Numbered from the stretch's first letter, positions 23,546 to 34,563 are shown. The stretch: 64,000 bases of DNA from Lyophyllum atratum (GCA_014905825.1 JACGCN010000003.1:1426001-1490000); one strand, 5' to 3'. Made by a program: numbers and translations. The notes: generated from the letters alone by a model not told the origin.

Positions 23546-23958
23546 GAGGCCCTGGGCACATCAATCCAATTTGGTCTCGACAATGGCGTGTGCCAGGCAT
23601 GATCGGTTTAGATATACGTGAGGGTACCACAAAGAAGGAACCTGTGGGCGTGATCGAGATGCATCTAGGTCTGTACTGTATTGAAAAAGTCAGTCTTAGG
23701 CTGAGTCTACGCAGTATCTATACACTAGTATACTTTCGCCAAGCACAACTATTTTAACAAGGATATCAATTACGCCAGGGTTGTTATGTTTCTTCACTTG
23801 ATTGGATACAGTCTTGTAATGCACATCGTCACCGACCGGTATAAACTACATATAATCATCCGCATGTCCTGCTACCTATGATAATTGGTATAATCCGACT
23901 GTCCGCGAAACAACATGGGTGTTCTCGCTTCCACTCGCAGATGGTTCCACGGGTCCAA

Positions 23959-25259
23959 TTACTTGTCTGCGTCCTTGCAGTCAGGGAATCCAAGCGAGCC
24001 AAAGCCAGTCCAGGAGGGGTGGCAGGCACGGAAGTGGTGGGTCTTGTCGATCTCGTTGAGCTTCTCGACCTCCTCCGCGGTCAGGTCAATGACTTTGAAG
24101 TTGGCTGACATTGACCAATCAGTCTGGTTTCTGAATCGGAGACGGTATGAGGAATAAAGAGAACGTACAAGCAATGCGTGAGTTTGTGACGGATTTGGGG
24201 AGAACTATTGTAGGCAAGATAGATTAGATTGTCGTCGATGACGTCATGGCGCGTAGGGGAAGCGTACCAGTGACACCAGGCCTGTTGGCTTGAAGAGAAA
24301 TCAAGACGTTGGCCGGCTCGACGTTGTATTTGGCCGCAATATCCTTGACTATCTCGTTCTTGAGAAGAGGAGAGTTGTCGGATCCGAGGGGCGAATAGGC
24401 GGTGACAACGATGCCCTTGGCATTGCAGAGGTCAACAACATCTTGCTGGGGGCAGGAACTACGATCCGATTATCAACGGAGAGATAACAGCGCATATAAG
24501 ATGGTGGCGTACGGATGGAGCTCGATTTGGTTGACGGCAGGAACAACCTCGGCGCTGGCGAGCAGGTGGTTGAGGAACTCGACGGAGAAGTTGGAGACAC
24601 CTGAAGTGATAGCATACATTGAGTCCACGATGGATCGCGGGTCGATAAATGCACGCACCGATAGCCCTAAGCTTCTCGGGGTGCGCCTTGAAGAGTTTCT
24701 CCATGGACTTCCAGGTGTCAAGCCAGTCAACCTACAGATGATGAGATACTACGTCAGGTGTAGCAAACGAAATATACATACAGTCTTGACCGGTGCCTTA
24801 GAGCCAGCAGTCATCGGGGCAGGCCAATGCATGAGCCCTTGGTGATTGAATCGCATTATTGCAGAGCACCTTTGATTACACTGGATCTACACTTACAAAG
24901 GTCGAGATAGTCAGTGCCAAGGTTCTTGAGGGACTTGTCCAGGGCTTCAGCAGCATTCTCGTGATCAGGGTTGTCGAGCTTGGTGGTCAGGAAGAAGTCG
25001 CCACGGGGGACACCAGATGCCTTGATGCCGACGCCGACTTCGGTCTCGTTCTGGTAGGCAGCGGCCGTATCGATGCTCTTGTAGCCGTGCTTGAGCGCGT
25101 ACTCGACGGCGTGTTCGACAGCACCAGGAGCAGATTTCCAGGTACCTGTAAACCCAAGAATAAATTTCACGCGCCGGTCGTGGATGTAGCGTACATACCG
25201 AGGCCAACGGTGGGCATCTCAGCGCCGGTGTTGAGCTTGACAGACTTACTAGCAGGCAT
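23959..25259 (-). CDS. aldo-keto reductase
   Basis: This is an NADPH-dependent aldo-keto reductase with a TIM-barrel fold, likely cytosolic and acting on aldehydes, ketones or sugars. The start is MPASKSVKLNTGAEMPTVGL. The first intron restores GLGTWKSAPG. The tetrad residues are present: Asp and Tyr in KSIDTAAAYQNETEVG, Lys in FFLTTKLDNPDHENAA, and His in DLWLMHWPAPMTAG (the TGG codon is split by an intron). Later motifs are AIGVSNFSVEFLNHLLASAE, PAVNQIELHPSCPQQDVVDL, and the C-terminal cofactor region ANRPGVTVLPKSVTNSRI. It ends in GFPDCKDADK. About six or seven exons; no damage seen. A hAT-like MITE lies ~180 bp upstream of its start, inside or next to its promoter. Confidence 0.92.
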
Positions 25260-25428
25260 TTTGCTTGGTGGTGATGAGGGTGAAATGAAGAGGGATACGA
25301 GGAAACTGCAAGTGGGACTATTTAAATAGATACCAGGCCTGACGACATGGATCGATAAGCATGGTATCTGTTTACCCGGATTGGTAGATTCCCCACCAGT
25401 GGCGACGGAGGAAGGGCCGGAACAGCGC

Positions 25429-25436
25429 ATCCCATC
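25429..25436. repeat. 8-bp target-site duplication (left) of hAT-like MITE
   Basis: ATCCCATC is found immediately before the element at 25429-25436 and immediately after it at 25935-25942. Confidence 0.75.
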
Positions 25437-25934
25437 AGGACCCCCGCATATGCCTCATAAGGTCCGATCCTAGTGCGGACATTTTGGGTCTGAAAATCGA
25501 CCTAGGTCCGATCCAAAGTTGCGTACTTTTGGACCAAATTCATACGCATGTCCGATCCAAACCTTTGCTCGTTGCCTGAAGGTCCCATCCAGGTGCGGAC
25601 GCAGAGGAGATGGGTGTTATTCAGTTTTCGATGAAATATCCTTTATCTCTTCCAACCACACCGTATTTAAGTGCATGTCACCTTTTCTCTTGCATTCCTT
25701 AGTGCTCGAAGTGTTGCTCAATAATAATTCCATTGGAGATGAGAGATTACATAGGACACCACCTTCCTCCCCCCCCCCCTTTGCCACAATGTCCGATCCA
25801 TGTTGCGGACATCTCGAGAAAAAGAGTAGAGGTCGGATCCTGGTGCGGACACATTTGGCCCAAAATGTTGCGGACACATTGGGCCAAATTTGAGGATTTT
25901 GGATCGGACATTATGAGGCATATGCGGGGGTCCT
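25437..25934. mobile_element. hAT-like MITE (498 bp)
   Basis: The left end AGGACCCCCGCATATGCC TCATAAGGTCCGATCC and the reverse complement of the right end match over ~34 bp with one mismatch. The perfect 8-bp duplication ATCCCATC flanks both sides, as expected for the hAT superfamily. Inside, the unit TCCGATCC-x-x-TGCGGACA recurs several times in both orientations, near 25470, 25555, 25580, 25790, 25835 and 25900; such subterminal repeats are typical transposase-binding sites. No transposase is encoded. Confidence 0.82.
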
Positions 25935-25942
25935 ATCCCATC

Positions 25943-26770
25943 CCCTTTGTCGGACTATTCTCGGTCCGGTACTCTCCGGTCCGTCCACCTTCAAGAAACG
26001 CAGGAAGACCTTGGAACACCGCGGCATCGCCACCCCCACGTTCTGTGGTCGCGGCGATTCGTACATATTGCGCGTCACACCAGGTCACACCTTACGCTTA
26101 CACCAAATCTTCCATCACGAAATCGAGGATATTCCTGTATCTCTATATAAGGCTATAGAAGAAGCGAAATCCGCAGAAGATTTGCAAGCCTTGCGGACCC
26201 CATTACATTATTATATAAATATCGGGATGGTTTATGATACAACGATGACCTGTCGTGTTCAGCCTTTAGATCATCCTTGCTTTGTTGACCAACGACAACA
26301 TCCTTGATACCAAATAATTCCAACAAAGGTTTGCTTGTTTGGCAATCAACATAAGGTGGGCGAATGTTGTGCCTCACTCGATCACCCGTCGATAGGAACT
26401 TTTGTCTCACATTGTAAACGTCGGCTCAGGTTATCAATCTCAACAGGATTGAACAGTATTCCAGGCACTAGGAGCTACCTAGTCCATATCATGACGATAA
26501 ATTTGGCTGATACACCACGAGTTGATGCGACCGAAGTTTGTCTTGTAACCGCAATCTTTACTTTATTGTTTAACAACACCAGTCATGGCCCTTCTTGCTT
26601 GGCCGCTATCTGCCACCGTCCTGCTTCGAATTGCGATTCTATCTGACCATCACGATTATTGTACCGTTGCTGACATCTTTGATCACGACATTGCTCCAGG
26701 GATCTCAAAGCTGGTCACGCATGCTAGTTGTTCGACGATCTATCCTCATTGCAATCTCGTCGATTCAACT
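25943..26770. other. no recognised gene; open frame on plus strand
   Basis: An open frame at 26011-26307 (GIATPTFCGRGDSYILRVTP, then HQIFHHEIEDIPVSLYKAIE) has protein-like composition, and the frame extends a little upstream. I could not link it to a family or to further exons. It could be a gene relic or the edge of a degraded transposon. Confidence 0.25.
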
Positions 26771-27560
26771 GAGTAAGTCACACTCTTCCCAATCATGCTG
26801 CGCCTTGGGTGACCACCCATTCCAGCAACCCTGACACTTTCTCGGGAACTCCAAAGCTGACAGAAGACGCTACTTGTTACCGTATCACCCACCACTAGAG
26901 TCTTGTTCATGCTTGAGTGAATTATAACCTACCTCCAACCATGTGGCACATTGGGGGACCCGTCGGCTGTCGCAACCTCGACATTCCTTCCGACACACCA
27001 AACATGTATTAGCCCGCAGCTCGGTGGGCCATCACCCATCATCACAATCTTGTCAATGATCTCGTAACGCATCTCCTACGCAAATATGCCATGCTTCAGG
27101 TAGTCACCCCTCGTAGCAACCCTAACACTCGTTCCAAACTTAGCCAACCGTGTTGTATATTGAGGAATTCGCCACCATTTCCATTTCGTCAATCGTTGCA
27201 CAATGAACAACCTTTCCAGTCATGCCGCGCGTTGGGCAACCAACCAGTGCGGCAATGTTGTTGCCACTGAGATAACCCTCGACCTAACCAACTACGCTGC
27301 ACATTGAGCAACTACCTATCTCCGAAGCCCCGCCACTTCTTTGGTGATCCTCAACTTGGTCAATCATTCCGCTTGTTAGGAAACCGACCATCACCCCAGT
27401 ACTCTTGCTGTTGTTTGAGTGGCTCTCACCATGCTGCTCCTTGAAGAAGTGAACACCATCCCAAGTCTTTTACATGTTGGCTAGCTCTCAATGTCACGCA
27501 GATGTGCTGCTCTTTGGGCACCTACGCAGTGTACCAGCTTTTTTGAGTTTTCGATAATCA
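26770..27560. repeat. highly diverged tandem repeat (about 50-75 bp unit)
   Basis: A degenerate unit recurs about ten times in one direction, with a core close to CATGCTGCGCATTGGGCAACC. Examples begin near 26793 (CATGCTGCGCCTTGGGTGAC), 26939 (CATGTGGCACATTGGGGGAC), 27218 (CATGCCGCGCGTTGGGCAAC) and 27286 (TACGCTGCACATTGAGCAAC). Weaker copies lie near 27090, 27145, 27395, 27430 and 27500. Between cores, CAGCAACCCTGACACT-like text also recurs. Spacing is irregular. No reading frame persists. Confidence 0.5.
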
Positions 27561-27695
27561 TCTGGCGTTCTGCCGATTGAGGACATATGATAGCAGGAGA
27601 TAAAGACGCGGATTAGAGCGATGCTTCACCACGATAAGTATGCATATCAGGTACGGTATTTAGCTACTGCCTATTGTGAATGATTGCCTGCAGTG

Positions 27696-29132
27696 TCAAG
27701 ATTGTAGAGCCCGCAGTGCGGCGCGTTTGGCTTTGATCTTAGCATGGACGGTGTCCTTCTCAGATGCTCTCTGGGTGGATAAATACGACGGAAAAATCTG
27801 TCTAAGGGACGTTCAGCTTCGAAATAGATGAAGTAGATGTTGCTTACTACCTGTTCCACCAATTCAGAAGATCATTCACTTCCTGCTGCTCATCAACATC
27901 ATCGAACAAGTCCAGTATTGAATTATAAAATCGTTCGGAGTCGGTAGCCAAATCGGATCGCGAGAATATTGGCGAAGAGGTGAGAGCAAAGCGAACCTGA
28001 GAGGTAGCATGTAGGATGAGAGAATCGAAATCGGATGGCATAGAGCAAGATTTACCTGGGTCGCCACATATGCGATGGATGCCGGTGTGACTCGGGTCAT
28101 GCCATGAATACGAGCATTACCAGATCGTGTTGCCTTGGGCTCCTTATCAACAGAGCTGGGAGATGTGAATACGTGTTTATAGGCCTGTCATAAGTTGCGG
28201 AAGTCGATGAGTCAAACTTGTTGCAGTCAATTGAGGTAACGGCTTACGGTGACCAAGAGAGAGCTGCGGAATAAGCCATTCCAGGGATCTTCGGGATTAT
28301 ATGTATAGCCGTGAAAGATGAAGGTCGGCCACTGATCGCCTATGGTCGTCATTTCTCCAGATCGAAGTTTTTCCTTCACCCTAAGGTTAGATGTTATGGA
28401 CTCAAGATGTATCTGAATTATTGAACTCGTACTTACTCGGGGTCTGACCACTTCAAGTCAACGGGACACAGCAGCGCGCCAGTACTCTCGTGCCGAAATC
28501 CGCGGTTTTCTTTCACGTTGCGGGCAAGGGGTGGGTGGAGGGTGCTGCCTCGTGGAGTAATCCAGTCCAGGATAGCTCCCTTTAAGCTCTTGGTGTCGTC
28601 AGATCGCGCATTGGAGGACCCCTTGTGAATCTCAAGAGAGAAGAGTCAGTCAAGGCAGGGATGCACCGAATGCTTAATAGCTACCATATCGGCCACGTGC
28701 ATCATCTCCTCCTCAGATCCTTCCAACAGGCGCGTCTCCAGACCAGGTACCATCTCCAGAAGATGGCGATAAACGCGGTACTCGCGACGTTGCCTGTGGG
28801 TGGCATAAGTCACGATGGAAGATAATATTGAAGGGATCTGAAGTGTACTCGGCCGAGAAGGACTCCAGCGGTTGGTCAGCAAGCTCGACCTCGCGCATTA
28901 TCCCATTGGTAAGTAATGTATGGACACGGCATAGTGCGTGAATTGTACGACCGAAATGACGACCATGGTGGACAAGAGGGTCTGTCAGGGTACTTCATGT
29001 CACTTCAGTGCAAGGGAGTCAACGGTGAGAGAGCATCATTGCGTACGCTTTCTTTCTCGGACCAAGTTGGAGAGCGTTCTCGGGCGGTCGATGGCCTAGT
29101 ACAGACGAAGTGGCAGACTCAGCAGAAGACAT
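27696..29132 (-). CDS. DUF6698-family protein
   Basis: This is an uncharacterised protein of a family expanded in Agaricomycetes; I name it DUF6698 from memory of its motifs. The minus-strand start is MSSAESATSSVLGHRPPE. A 54-bp intron (28993-29046) leads into TLTDPLVHHGRHFGRTIHAL. Further exons give QRREYRVYRHLLEMVPGLET, EGSEEEMMHVADM, GSSNARSDDTKSLKGAILDW, NRGFRHESTGALLCPVDLKW, GDQWPTFIFHGYTYNPEDPW, SNARIHGMTRVTPASIAYVA-like text and the closing SERFYNSILDLFDDVDEQQE and LLNWWNRQIFPSY. Seven or so exons connect in frame, so it looks intact. Function unknown; members often sit near transposons. Confidence 0.78.
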
Positions 29133-29626
29133 TAAAATGTGCGGAATGCGAGAGTGATGAGGCGTTGAGGGGATTACTCTATGGGTTTTCAAGTTTGTCG
29201 GCGTCCAATCATGATATAAGACAAATTATCTCCCCTCTCCGCAGTGCGCACAGCCTACCAACCGATGCGATCTACGAGGTTTGTTTCGCTTATTGGGATG
29301 TTTCAATAGGGTCTTCATTGGGCTGAAGGGCTAACATTAAAGGAAATTCTGCAGCCAAAAAGGGATCCATAGGGCAGGAGATCCCGTGGGTGTCATTCCT
29401 TGGCGACCAGCCATACAAGGAAATCTTATCGCCAAAAGCAGTGCCATCGAGTCGCTTCTGAAATTAAGCGAAATATGTCACCGAAAGAGCTCCTACAGAG
29501 TCGGAGTACTCAGCAACCCTCGTTCCCAGCGATTCGGATGAAAGGATGATGGATCACTGGAAGGTTGAAACAGCAATAAAAGCTGGCAAGTGTTAGAGCG
29601 ATGTGGACCAGCTAATAGTTGTTGTC
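29133..29626. promoter_or_regulatory. divergent promoter region
   Basis: This spacer lies between the divergently oriented DUF6698 gene and the hypothetical gene at 29627. I see nothing recognisable in it. Confidence 0.3.
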
Positions 29627-30575
29627 ATGGCCTCACCTCCTCTTAGCAGCATCGAGACTATCCAGACGTTCCTCAGGCGCATCGAACGACAAGAGCGTTC
29701 CAAGTCACCTTATATCCTTCACTACGATCCTGAAAAGCAGGACCTTCGTCCTTGGCTATGGTAAGCCACCTTTCAGTATAGTCGCCACACCCACTGAATC
29801 GACACGCCCCCAGGCCAGTTAAGGGAGATGGACAACGTATCAGGCCCGAAGATCTTGACGGTCATTGTGGAACCCATGATCTTCGTGCTCCTTCTTGCCT
29901 CTGCGCTATCCTTGATAGGAAGCCCCACACTGTTTATGTTGAGGGGGTCTTCCATAGGGAAGGAGACGCTCACAAGGTGAGCTGCGCAAGCAACAGATGT
30001 GGATATTCAAGTACGTTAGATTGGGTTCGATATAAAGACACCCTGCTTACGTTTCATTAACATGCTAGTTGCGCTGGAAAAGTTCTACACTGTACCGGCT
30101 CTACCTGTGAAGAAATATAGGCTGAGGCGTGAGTTATATTTCACGACCATTCAGCGCAGAAAAGCTTACAGAACCTCGACATAGGTAAAGATTGTCCTCG
30201 GGAGGAAGAGAACAAGGTGAGCGACAGAGTCGCTACGGATTGTGAGCCAAATTTGTACCATACACCCGATGTCAATGGCTTGACTTACCTTACGAAGTTC
30301 TTCCGTTGCGATTGTGTATACCGAAAAACGGGCAAGCAACAACCTTTGGGCTCCTTATGCAGCTTGATGATGCATCCGCTCCTGGACTTCCAGGTGACAT
30401 CTTCGGCAGCATCTTCGTCCAGTGTACCTGGTGCCGTTGGGTCACAACAAGCGAGGCCTTCCATCGTCATACATGCCTTGTAGCACCTGCACCAAAGAAG
30501 GCCCGGTTAGATCTCGCGTCAGGTGACGACACGGGCGCAGACTCGGAGTCGGACGCAGAAATTGAAGTATCGTAA
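29627..30575 (+). CDS. hypothetical zinc-binding-like protein, possibly frameshifted
   Basis: It starts MASPPLSSIETIQTFLRRIE and continues RSKSPYILHYDPEKQDLRPW, spliced to KGDGQRIRPEDLDGHCGTHD. Later exons give LEKFYTVPALPVKKYRLR, KDCPREEENK and DVNGLTYLTKFFRCDCVYRK. The last part, DIFGSIFVQCTWCRWVTTSE then AFHRHTC, is open only in the next frame, and I found no normal intron to join CDCVYRKTG to it. One base is therefore probably gained or lost near 30335-30350. The CxC ... CxxC ... HxHxxC layout suggests one or two zinc sites. The C-terminus is acidic. I do not recognise the family. Confidence 0.5.
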
Positions 30576-30748
30576 TTAGCGGGTTAGTGTATGCCACTAA
30601 AGATGGCGATCAGACTCGGAGAAATTCAACTTAGACCTGGTACTATATAACATGGAAAGCGAGTAAATGCATCGACCCCTGAAGCGCGATGAGGTACATA
30701 CCCTGAGATCACTCAATCCTTCTTTCCTTCTGACTTCGCAGCTCACGC

Positions 30749-30976
30749 TTGCGCAGCCCTGCCTATGTCGCCATCGAACATGTATGGGATGGCGGTTGCG
30801 TCGCGGTGGAGCCTCATGTATATTCCCCGATGCTCAATATAAGTCATCCCTTCCACTCAAGCTATTTCTTCAACTACCGTGTCCCAAAGGCGTACACACG
30901 CCCTCAGAAGGTCTGGAGCTTCCTTTGCACACATTCGCAAGACGTGATCTACCCTGTGACATTCACACTAGCCTGA
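30749..30976 (+). CDS. possible terminal exon of an unrecognised gene
   Basis: The frame SPAYVAIEHVWDGGCVAVEP then NYRVPKAYTRPQKVWSFLCT ends at 30976. It could start after the acceptor TTCGCAG at ~30740; no good ATG lies in frame. The composition is protein-like, but I know no family. It overlaps the end of the minus-strand candidate by a few bases. Confidence 0.3.
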   Translation: MRSPAYVAIEHVWDGGCVAVEPHVYSPMLNISHPFHSSYFFNYRVPKAYTRPQKVWSFLCTHSQDVIYPVTFTLA

Positions 30977-31728
30977 GTCTTCATCTCCGGTAAGAGTGCA
31001 TGTGTCCGTTCCTGGTTTTCCTCGACCATTGCACAATGGACACAGGAGCAGGAATTGATGAGTGCGTACGAATTGTGAGTCGTTCAGAGGACCGGAGAGG
31101 ATCGCTGCCCACAGCTTGAATACATCCTTAAATCGACCGTCCAGTTCAAAGAGCGAAGTTGCAAGGGAGTTCTCGATATAGGAAGAAAGGATATTCATTG
31201 TTCGATGGGTGATATGTGACAGAACCGGCAAGCTGGGAATCTGAAGAGCCATTGCGTCAACTGTAAGCCATAGGATCAGGGTCCCGGATGTAGCCTATGA
31301 TAAGAAGATGTCACTCACCTTGCACTGACCATCCTCAGATGCTCCCGCTAGGAGCGAGACGATCACTCTGACATCAAAGTAAAGTTCTAAGGGCGGCCTC
31401 AACTTGCGGATCCCGGCACTTACTGGGAGATAGGAGCAAGTGACAATGCCAGATCTCATAATCTGAGTCCATCGAACTACGCTCAAACGTCCGAGTGACT
31501 GCGATCCGAAGCAGAGCAATGTGGACATGATACTGTGGTCACGCTATGCACCGAGCTAGAGTAGACCTGCTGGGGTTGATCGCCAGGTACCAGGAACAAT
31601 GACAGCGATGACAGGAATTCGAAGTCTTCTCCTAGAAGTGCCTCCAACCTCATCACCATGTCGTTTTTCGGAGTAGGTTCTTCTTTAACAGCGCACAATG
31701 TCAGTTGTAGGGTCTCGCATTCCATTTG
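30968..31728 (-). CDS. unrecognised multi-exon candidate gene
   Basis: Minus-strand frames read MECETLQLTLCAVKEEPTPK and RLEALLGEDFEFLSSLSLFL, then MSTLLCFGSQSLGRLSVVRW and PLELYFDVRVIVSLLAGASE. A last exon contains TMNILSSYIENSLATSLFEL, RFKDVFKLWAAILSGPLNDS and CPLCNGRGKPGTDTC, the latter like a zinc-knuckle. The joins between them are uncertain; one would need a 34-bp intron. It may be a gene or its decaying copy. The region 31729-32097 beyond it shows no gene. Confidence 0.35.
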
Positions 31729-32097
31729 TACCAGGTAGTCAGGGCGACAGGGTATGGGGCCAAGCTACAGTCAGCACGCTAGATAGTCAGCAAATGAACT
31801 GTTCAATCATTTAGAGGCTTTGACATACTTGCGATAGCTTAAAGGATCCACTGAATTTTTCGGGAAACAGAGTAGGACGCGGCCTCGTTCCCAACGACGC
31901 AGCATTTGAAAGGTAACTTGCCAAGATCAGGGTCACGAATATACGGACGCTTGCTCAGTCATCGACCAAGTTAAGACAGAAAATTGCTTTTTTTGGCAGG
32001 AATATACTCAGCGATATCCGAGTCATCTGTTCTTCTACTCCCATTGTTGCCAAGGGTCCTGACCTGCTTTCAAGGAAGTACGGCGAGTTTTGTCCTT

Positions 32098-32105
32098 GAT
32101 ATTCC
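32098..32105. repeat. 8-bp target-site duplication (left) of hAT-like element
   Basis: GATATTCC at 32098-32105 is repeated exactly at 33185-33192, bracketing the element. Confidence 0.78.
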
Positions 32106-33184
32106 TAGTGTTTTGAGGTCCGGTCGGGTCCGGTTTTCGGCCATCGTTTGGCCCAACCGCGACCGAGACCGGTCGCGCGCGCAAGAGAAAACCAGCAACC
32201 GGCAACCGGACCAACACCGACCGGTTGGTGTTGGTCGTGCTTCGGTTTCGACCCGGTCGAGACCAGTTGCAACCCAACCTGGTCGCAGCCGGTTGTGGCC
32301 CGGTCGCGACCGGCTGAAACCACCACGAATCCCCCACCGAGGCTCGCCCCACATAGCATAGCTCCTGCAACAAAGAAGACCCGCTATTGCGGGCTCCTCT
32401 GTGTGCAGGAGCTGGCAACGGGTGCAGCTGGCGGGTGATGTGGTGGCAACGAGCGCGGCTGGCGGGTGTCGTCCACACATCGAACATAGCTCCTGCAACA
32501 TGGAAGACCCGCAAATGCGGGCTCCTCGGTGTGCAGGAGCTGGCGAGGTGGGCGCTGGCAGGCGAGTGTGGGCGCTGGCCGGCGACGTGGTGGCTGTGGT
32601 GGCTGACGACGTGGTGGCTGTGGTGGCTGACGATGTCGGCTGCTCTGTAACGTGGCAGCTGTGGTGGGCTGCAGATCTCCGAGGTGGGTGGGAGAGAGGC
32701 ATGGAGGGGTAGGGTAGGTGACGTGGCGGCCTGTATGGGGCTCAGGCGGTGGTTAGCGGTCGGTGGGAGGAGTGTGCGCAGATGACGCACCTATCGGCTC
32801 TCCCCTGCTGGGTCTGCCCTTTGCCCTGCCCCGCCTTCCCTTTGCTCCTCTGTTGGGTTTGGCCTTACAAGCGTGTTCGATGTTGCGATGTGCGTTGGCA
32901 GCAGCAGGGAGCGATGGCGGCGGACGCGATGGTGGATGGTGGTGGAAAGCGGCGGGGTTCAAACTTGATGCCAACGATGATGACGCAGCCACGCGCACGA
33001 GCCTCGGTTGCGACTGATCACAACCGGTTGTTGCCGGTTCGTCAGGTGGTGAGCCATGTGACCGGACCGCGGTCGTCCACCACCAATTCTGGACAACCGC
33101 AACCGCAGGTCCGGTTGGCATCGGTCGTGGTCCGGTTGAGTTGCCGGTTTTCGTCGGTTGCTGCGACCGGACCTCGAATCACTA
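32106..33184. mobile_element. non-autonomous hAT-like element (1,079 bp)
   Basis: The left end is TAGTGTTTTGAGGTCCGGTC G. The reverse complement of the right end is TAGTGATTCGAGGTCCGGTC G. With an exact 8-bp duplication GATATTCC outside, this fits the hAT superfamily. Both subterminal zones (32110-32330 and 33010-33175) are packed with the motif ACCGG/CCGGT, often as CCGGTCGCGACCGG-like palindromes, probably transposase-binding sites. Long frames in this zone (up to 251 codons on the minus strand) come from this GC-rich repetition and look non-coding. The centre holds two tandem hairpins (listed separately). Confidence 0.8.
32360..32541. repeat. tandem duplicated hairpins inside the hAT-like element
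   Basis: AGCTCCTGCA at 32360-32369 pairs with TGCAGGAGCT at 32404-32413. Inside them CCCGC...GCGGG forms a second stem. The same arrangement is repeated at 32488-32541, 128 bp further on, with a nearly identical loop (ACCCGCAAATGCGGGCTCCT). Each could fold into a ~54-nt hairpin in RNA or single-stranded DNA. They may be a small nested inverted-repeat insertion that was later duplicated. Confidence 0.7.
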
Positions 33185-33207
33185 GATATTCCGAGTCGTA
33201 TAATAGT

Positions 33208-34417
33208 CACTGAGGACCCCAGACCGGATTATTTTTACCCGGGCGTACCGGGTTAAGTTAACCTGTTCAACGAGTAGGAATGATTCGTTAACCGCCCATT
33301 TTACTAGGTGATAAATCCGTTTCTACCAGGCCAGTTTTAAACCGTCCGTGAATAAAGCGGTCATTTTGGGTTGTTTTCACTCGTTGCATGAGTGCACTTA
33401 ACCAGGTAAACCAGTCGAAATATGGTGCAAATGATTTCATTCCGGGAATGTAGACTATAATACAATGACTGATGCTCTACTCTATTACTAGATACGCTGT
33501 ATCGACACGTCCCGCCAACGCGAAGGCCCCTCATTGATCCCAATCTTGCAAGCACGAGTGATGACTCAGGTGAGCAGTGACACGGCAGGTGGAAGGGTGG
33601 TGACAGCGGAATAGTGAGCTCAAGTGCAAGTATCTGTAGGTACGAAGATAAGCACGATAAATCAACAATGAAAAAGAAAAAGGCCTACCGAGCTTGAAAC
33701 TCCGAGTACCAATCGAGTCCCTCGCATTCCTGATATGAGCTGCTTGCTAGCACGATCGAGTGCCACCGTCAGAAGCAGGTAGCAGCAAGTGGCTCGCCGT
33801 ATGCCCAGCTTCCGCGTGTGGGTGGCGTGCGAGCAAACGCTGAGCGTCAGATGTCGAGAGTGTCGGATGTGGAGGTGTCTGTCGCAGGAAGACATCTGTG
33901 CGACAGCCATATGTAGGTGCTGTATGGCTTGGCTTAAAGGTGTCATATAGATACCTGTTGAAGAACAAGACGTCAGTAGGGTATCACCTCCATTCCCAGC
34001 CTTCAACGTTCTCGAAACAAGTGAGGCAACAGCCTCGAGGAAGTTACACACAGGAACAGGAAGCCAAAATTGGCTTCGCGCAGATACAACAAAAGTGCGC
34101 GGCCCATGACACATGAGGGGCACCTGCAAAAGAACGTCGTTGGACGACATGGACGACGAAGACGAAGTTGAACATGTGTTGATTACTGTTTGCCGTGTGT
34201 TGATAATCTGTCGGACTTTGAATGGACTTGGTGGCCACGAAAACCTGATCTTTCCACCTGGTAAGTTTAACCCGTTTACAGGGTGGTATATAAACTCGGT
34301 AGGAAACAGTTTAAAACTACTGGTTTTGATATTACCCGTCATTTCCTAGGTTATCGAGTAGCGGGTTTGATTAACCAGGTGAACTGGTGATTTTAATCCG
34401 TTCTGGGGTCCACAGTG
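33208..34417. mobile_element. second TIR element, about 1.2 kb, unclassified (hAT-like ends)
   Basis: The left end CACTGAGGACCCCAGACCGG ATTA and the reverse complement of the right end CACTGTGGACCCCAGAACGG ATTA match in 22 of 24 positions. Beyond that the ends share ACC/GGTTAA-type subterminal motifs. The flanks GTATAATA (left) and GTATTACT (right) could be an eroded 8-bp duplication, but they differ at three positions, so the class stays open. It begins only ~16 bp after the duplication of the preceding hAT-like element. The 226-codon minus-strand frame (33662-34342) within it lacks any domain and is not called as a gene. Confidence 0.6.
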
Positions 34418-34563
34418 AGTATTACTTGACCATGGTAGTTCTTCCCAAGCTCTGTTCTAATCTTTGCGGCAGCGACTTCAGCAGGAGTACAGGAGTAGGC
34501 TGTAGCTATCACGCAACGTTCCACAATTTGAGCTGTCCCTACTCGAAGTCAAGCACACGGTAT

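Noticed and set aside
32035..32790. 251- and 210-codon minus-strand frames
   Set aside because: They are produced by GC-rich repeats and hairpins of the hAT-like element; both extend across its terminal inverted repeat.
33662..34342. 226-codon open frame on the minus strand inside the second TIR element
   Set aside because: No domain, no intron logic and odd composition (many His, Thr, Cys); it sits in a non-autonomous element with matching ends.
34411..34560. CACAG at 34412-34416 taken as the CACTA-type end of the Plavaka element
   Set aside because: It pairs with 33208 as the end of the second TIR element, and no matching sequence was found near 39.2-39.9 kb.
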